Below are positions 61,614-64,000 of a stretch of 64,000 nucleotides of DNA, piece by piece; the first letter of the stretch is position 1; the number at the start of each line of letters is the position of its first letter. The notes under the pieces are model-generated. The model worked only from the letters and a program-made list of their open reading frames with translations. It did not search any database and was not told where the DNA came from. The stretch spans positions 4,278,001 to 4,342,000 of the forward strand of contig NZ_CP102592.1 in the NCBI RefSeq assembly GCF_025666195.1, written 5' to 3'. Source of the DNA: Xanthomonas sp. CFBP 8443. GTDB lineage: Bacteria; Pseudomonadota; Gammaproteobacteria; Xanthomonadales; Xanthomonadaceae. The position numbers were made by a program, and so were the translations under genes.

Positions 61614-63410
61614 GTGAACATCGCAACGAACGCATCATCGACCGGCTCCGCTGCAGCGGCGCCGCCCGCCGCGCTGCGCCAGGGCGCCTGGCCGACCGCG
61701 ACCGGCGAAGTCGCGTTCGCGCTGTGGGCGCCGGACGCCACCGCCGTGGAGCTGGTGTTCGACGACGGCAGCCGACAAGCGCTGGCCGCCGCCGCGGACG
61801 GCTACTTCAGCGCCACCCTCGCCTGCCCCGCCGGCACCCGCTACCGCTACGCGATCGACGGCGGCGAGCCGGTGCCGGATCCGGCCTCGCGCTGGCAGCC
61901 CGACGGCGTGCATGGCGCCAGCGCGGTGCTGGCCAGCGACGGCTACCGCTGGAAGCACGACGCCTGGCGCGGCCGGCCGTGGGCGGAAACGGTGTTCTAC
62001 GAACTGCACGTCGGCGCCTGCGGCGGCTACGCCGGGCTGCGCGCGCAATTGCAGACGCTGGCGGCACTGGGCGTCACCGCGATCGAACTGATGCCGCTGG
62101 CCGCATTCCCCGGCCGCCACAACTGGGGCTACGACGGCGTGCTGCCGTATGCGCCGGCGGCCGCCTACGGCCATCCGGACGAACTCAAGGCGCTGATCGA
62201 CGAGGCGCACGGGCTGGGCCTGAGCGTGTTCCTGGACGTGGTCTACAACCACTTCGGCCCGGACGGCAATTACCTGGGCCAGTACGCCTCGCCGTTCTTC
62301 CGCGAAGACGCGCCGACCCCGTGGGGCGCAGCGATCGACTTCCGGCTGGCGCCGGTGCAGCGCTACTTCATCGACAACGCGCTGATGTGGCTGCACGAGT
62401 ACCGCTTCGACGGCCTACGCCTGGACGCGGTGCACGCGATCGTGCCCAACGCGTTCCTGGACACCTTGCGCGAGGCGATCATGGCCAGCGTGCCGGCCGG
62501 GCGCCACGTGCATCTGGTGCTGGAGAACGAAGCCAACCAGGCCGGCGTGCTGGAGCGCGGCTACAGCGCGCAATGGGACGACGATTTCCACAACAGTCTG
62601 CACGTGCTGCTGACCGGCGAGGACGAGGGCTACTACGCCGGCTTCGCCGATGCGCCGGCGCAGCACCTGGCGCGGGTGCTCGGCGAAGGCTTCGCCTACC
62701 AGGGCCAGGCCGATCACCGCGGGCATGCGCGCGGCGAACCGAGCGCGCAGCTGCCGCCGCACAAGTTCGTGATCTTCGCGCAGAACCACGACCAGATCGG
62801 CAACCGCGCGCGCGGCGACCGGCTGATCACCCAGGTCTCCGAGCCGGCGCTGCGCGCGGCGCTGGCGCTGACCGCACTGACCCCGATGATCCCGCTGTTC
62901 TTCATGGGCGAACCGTGGGGCAGCCGCACCCCGTTCCTGTTCTTCACCGATTTCGCGCCGCCGCTGGACGAAGCGGTGCGCGAAGGCCGGCGCCGCGAGT
63001 TCGCGCATTTCGCCGCGTTCGCCGATCCGCAGCAGCGCGCGACCATTCCCGACCCGAACGCGCCGAGCACGTTCCAGGCGTCCATTCCCGACATCAGCGA
63101 TGCCACCCACGGCGACGGCGCGCGCTGGCGCGACTGGTTCGTGGCGCTGATGGCCCTGCGCCGCCAGCACCTGGTGCCGGCGCTGGCGCAGGCACGCGCG
63201 CTGGGCGCACGCACGCTGGGGCCGAAGGCGGTGGCTGCAGGCTGGACGCTGGGCGACGGCGAGTGGCACGTGGCCGCGAACTTCGGACAGGCGCCGGTGG
63301 CGCTGGACCTGCCCGGCGCCACCGTGCATGCCGAAAACGCCGGCGACGATCCAGCGCAGCTGCCGCCCAACGCCTTCGTCGCGCGCTACCGTCCCGGTTC
63401 CACACCGTGA
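61614..63410 (+). CDS. treZ: Malto-oligosyltrehalose trehalohydrolase
   Basis: The 598-residue GH13 enzyme releases trehalose from malto-oligosyltrehalose made by TreY. It has an N-terminal CBM48-like domain, the TreZ motifs VFYELHVGACGGYAGL and LMPLAAFPGRHNWGYDGVLP, the nucleophile in FDGLRLDAVHAI, the acid in LVLENEAN and FFMGEPWGS. The start is GTG at 61614, one base after the glgB stop. TreY is not in the window and may follow malQ. Confidence 0.94.
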   Translation: MNIATNASSTGSAAAAPPAALRQGAWPTATGEVAFALWAPDATAVELVFDDGSRQALAAAADGYFSATLACPAGTRYRYAIDGGEPVPDPASRWQPDGVHGASAVLASDGYRWKHDAWRGRPWAETVFYELHVGACGGYAGLRAQLQTLAALGVTAIELMPLAAFPGRHNWGYDGVLPYAPAAAYGHPDELKALIDEAHGLGLSVFLDVVYNHFGPDGNYLGQYASPFFREDAPTPWGAAIDFRLAPVQRYFIDNALMWLHEYRFDGLRLDAVHAIVPNAFLDTLREAIMASVPAGRHVHLVLENEANQAGVLERGYSAQWDDDFHNSLHVLLTGEDEGYYAGFADAPAQHLARVLGEGFAYQGQADHRGHARGEPSAQLPPHKFVIFAQNHDQIGNRARGDRLITQVSEPALRAALALTALTPMIPLFFMGEPWGSRTPFLFFTDFAPPLDEAVREGRRREFAHFAAFADPQQRATIPDPNAPSTFQASIPDISDATHGDGARWRDWFVALMALRRQHLVPALAQARALGARTLGPKAVAAGWTLGDGEWHVAANFGQAPVALDLPGATVHAENAGDDPAQLPPNAFVARYRPGSTP

Positions 63411-63561
63411 CCGCACGCTGTCGCGACGCCATCGCGACAGCGTCCCCGGCAAGCTGGCCGTTCCGTTGGTCGCCGACCGACGCGCAGGCCTTGCCGTGCG
63501 CGGCACCGGCGACGGCGGGTGCACGTCCTCCCTCCATCACTGCCGCGGCTCCGACTTGCCC

Positions 63562-64000
63562 ATGACCGACACCCCCCTGCACACCCTGGCCTCCGCCGCC
63601 GGCCTGCTGGTCGACTGGATCGACGCATCCGACACGCCGCGCAGCGTCGGCCCGGACACGCTGCGCAGCGTGCTCGGCGCGCTCGGCCTGGACGCGCGCG
63701 ACGATGCCGCCTGCCGCGACAGCCTGCGCCGGCTGCAGGCCAGCGCCACCACCGCACCGTTGCTGACCGCCGACGTCGGCACGCCGATCGATGCTGGCGG
63801 CACCCCCGGCGCGGCATACCGGCTCGAACACGAAGACGGCAGCCAACGCGACGGCCGCTTCGATGCGCAGGGCCGCGTCGCGGCGCTGGACACGCACGGC
63901 TACTGGACCCTGCAGCACGGCGACCAGCACACCACGCTGGCGCTGGCGCCGACGCGCTGCTACGGCGTCGCCGAGGCGGTCGGCGAGGACGCGCCGCGGC
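63562..64000 (+). CDS. malQ: 4-alpha-glucanotransferase, N-terminal part (partial)
   Basis: The frame from the ATG at 63562 is open to the right window edge (146 codons). The N-terminal text TLASAAGLLVDWIDASDTPRS and LRSVLGALGLDA matches the N-terminal region of MalQ in this family. MalQ rearranges malto-oligosaccharides and fits the glycogen/trehalose gene set. The catalytic domain is outside the window, so the call rests on the N-terminus and context. Confidence 0.75.
   Translation, partial: MTDTPLHTLASAAGLLVDWIDASDTPRSVGPDTLRSVLGALGLDARDDAACRDSLRRLQASATTAPLLTADVGTPIDAGGTPGAAYRLEHEDGSQRDGRFDAQGRVAALDTHGYWTLQHGDQHTTLALAPTRCYGVAEAVGEDAPR

Overview
The window is a GC-rich, densely coded chromosomal segment from a gammaproteobacterium of the Xanthomonadaceae, most probably Xanthomonas. 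The call rests on gene order (mreBCD-mrdA-rodA, hslVU next to xerC-DUF484-dapF-lptM, glgA-glgB-treZ-malQ), on strong GC3, and on abundant palindromic intergenic repeats of a kind common in this family. I see no phage, insertion sequence, CRISPR array, tRNA or rRNA. Both ends cut a gene: pntA on the left and malQ on the right.

Layout. 1-8.7 kb: pntA (partial), a VirJ/AcvB-like hydrolase, and the rod-shape operon mreB-mreC-mreD-mrdA-rodA on the minus strand. 8.9-12.1 kb: a PfkB-family kinase and an AcoR-like sigma-54 activator on the plus strand. 12.8-21.8 kb: a six-gene minus-strand operon for periplasmic alcohol oxidation. It encodes a PQQ dehydrogenase with the Asp-Tyr-Asp signature of lanthanide-dependent enzymes, a MoxJ/XoxJ-like binding protein fused to ankyrin repeats, a c-type cytochrome, a beta-propeller protein, a class III-type alcohol dehydrogenase and a TonB-dependent receptor. 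22-30 kb: a HAD phosphatase, lipoprotein and alpha/beta hydrolase set, an M1 aminopeptidase, ubiE and a porin. 30-39 kb: a deaminase, an acyltransferase-like membrane protein, a DUF2252 lipoprotein, hslU/hslV, a DUF3079 gene, xerC, a DUF484 gene, dapF, lptM and a ybaN-like gene. 39-46 kb: two S9 oligopeptidases flanking an aminotransferase. 46-57 kb: a lipocalin, HxlR and WYL regulators, a DUF481 protein, hemC, algR, a carboxylesterase, opgH, a PQ-loop/isochorismatase pair and a divergent kinase/response-regulator pair. 57.8-64 kb: the glycogen/trehalose genes.

How genes work together. The alcohol-oxidation operon is the most distinctive system. A perfect sigma-54 (-24/-12) promoter lies 85 bp upstream of its first gene, with a 15-bp inverted repeat about 100 bp further upstream as a candidate enhancer site; the AcoR-like activator at the far end of the cluster is the obvious candidate regulator. 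The first three proteins have clear lipobox signals and the fourth has a weaker one, which suggests a membrane-tethered oxidation module. The receptor could import a metal chelate, PQQ or another cofactor; that part is inference.

Repeats shape the region. There are palindromic REP-like elements with covarying hairpin arms, heptanucleotide arrays arranged as inverted pairs, and two larger structured elements that end in a GTTAC...GTAAC hairpin. Heptamer arrays have entered coding sequence: they encode much of the C-terminal tail of MreC and the N-terminus of XerC, and they surround the hslU start codon.
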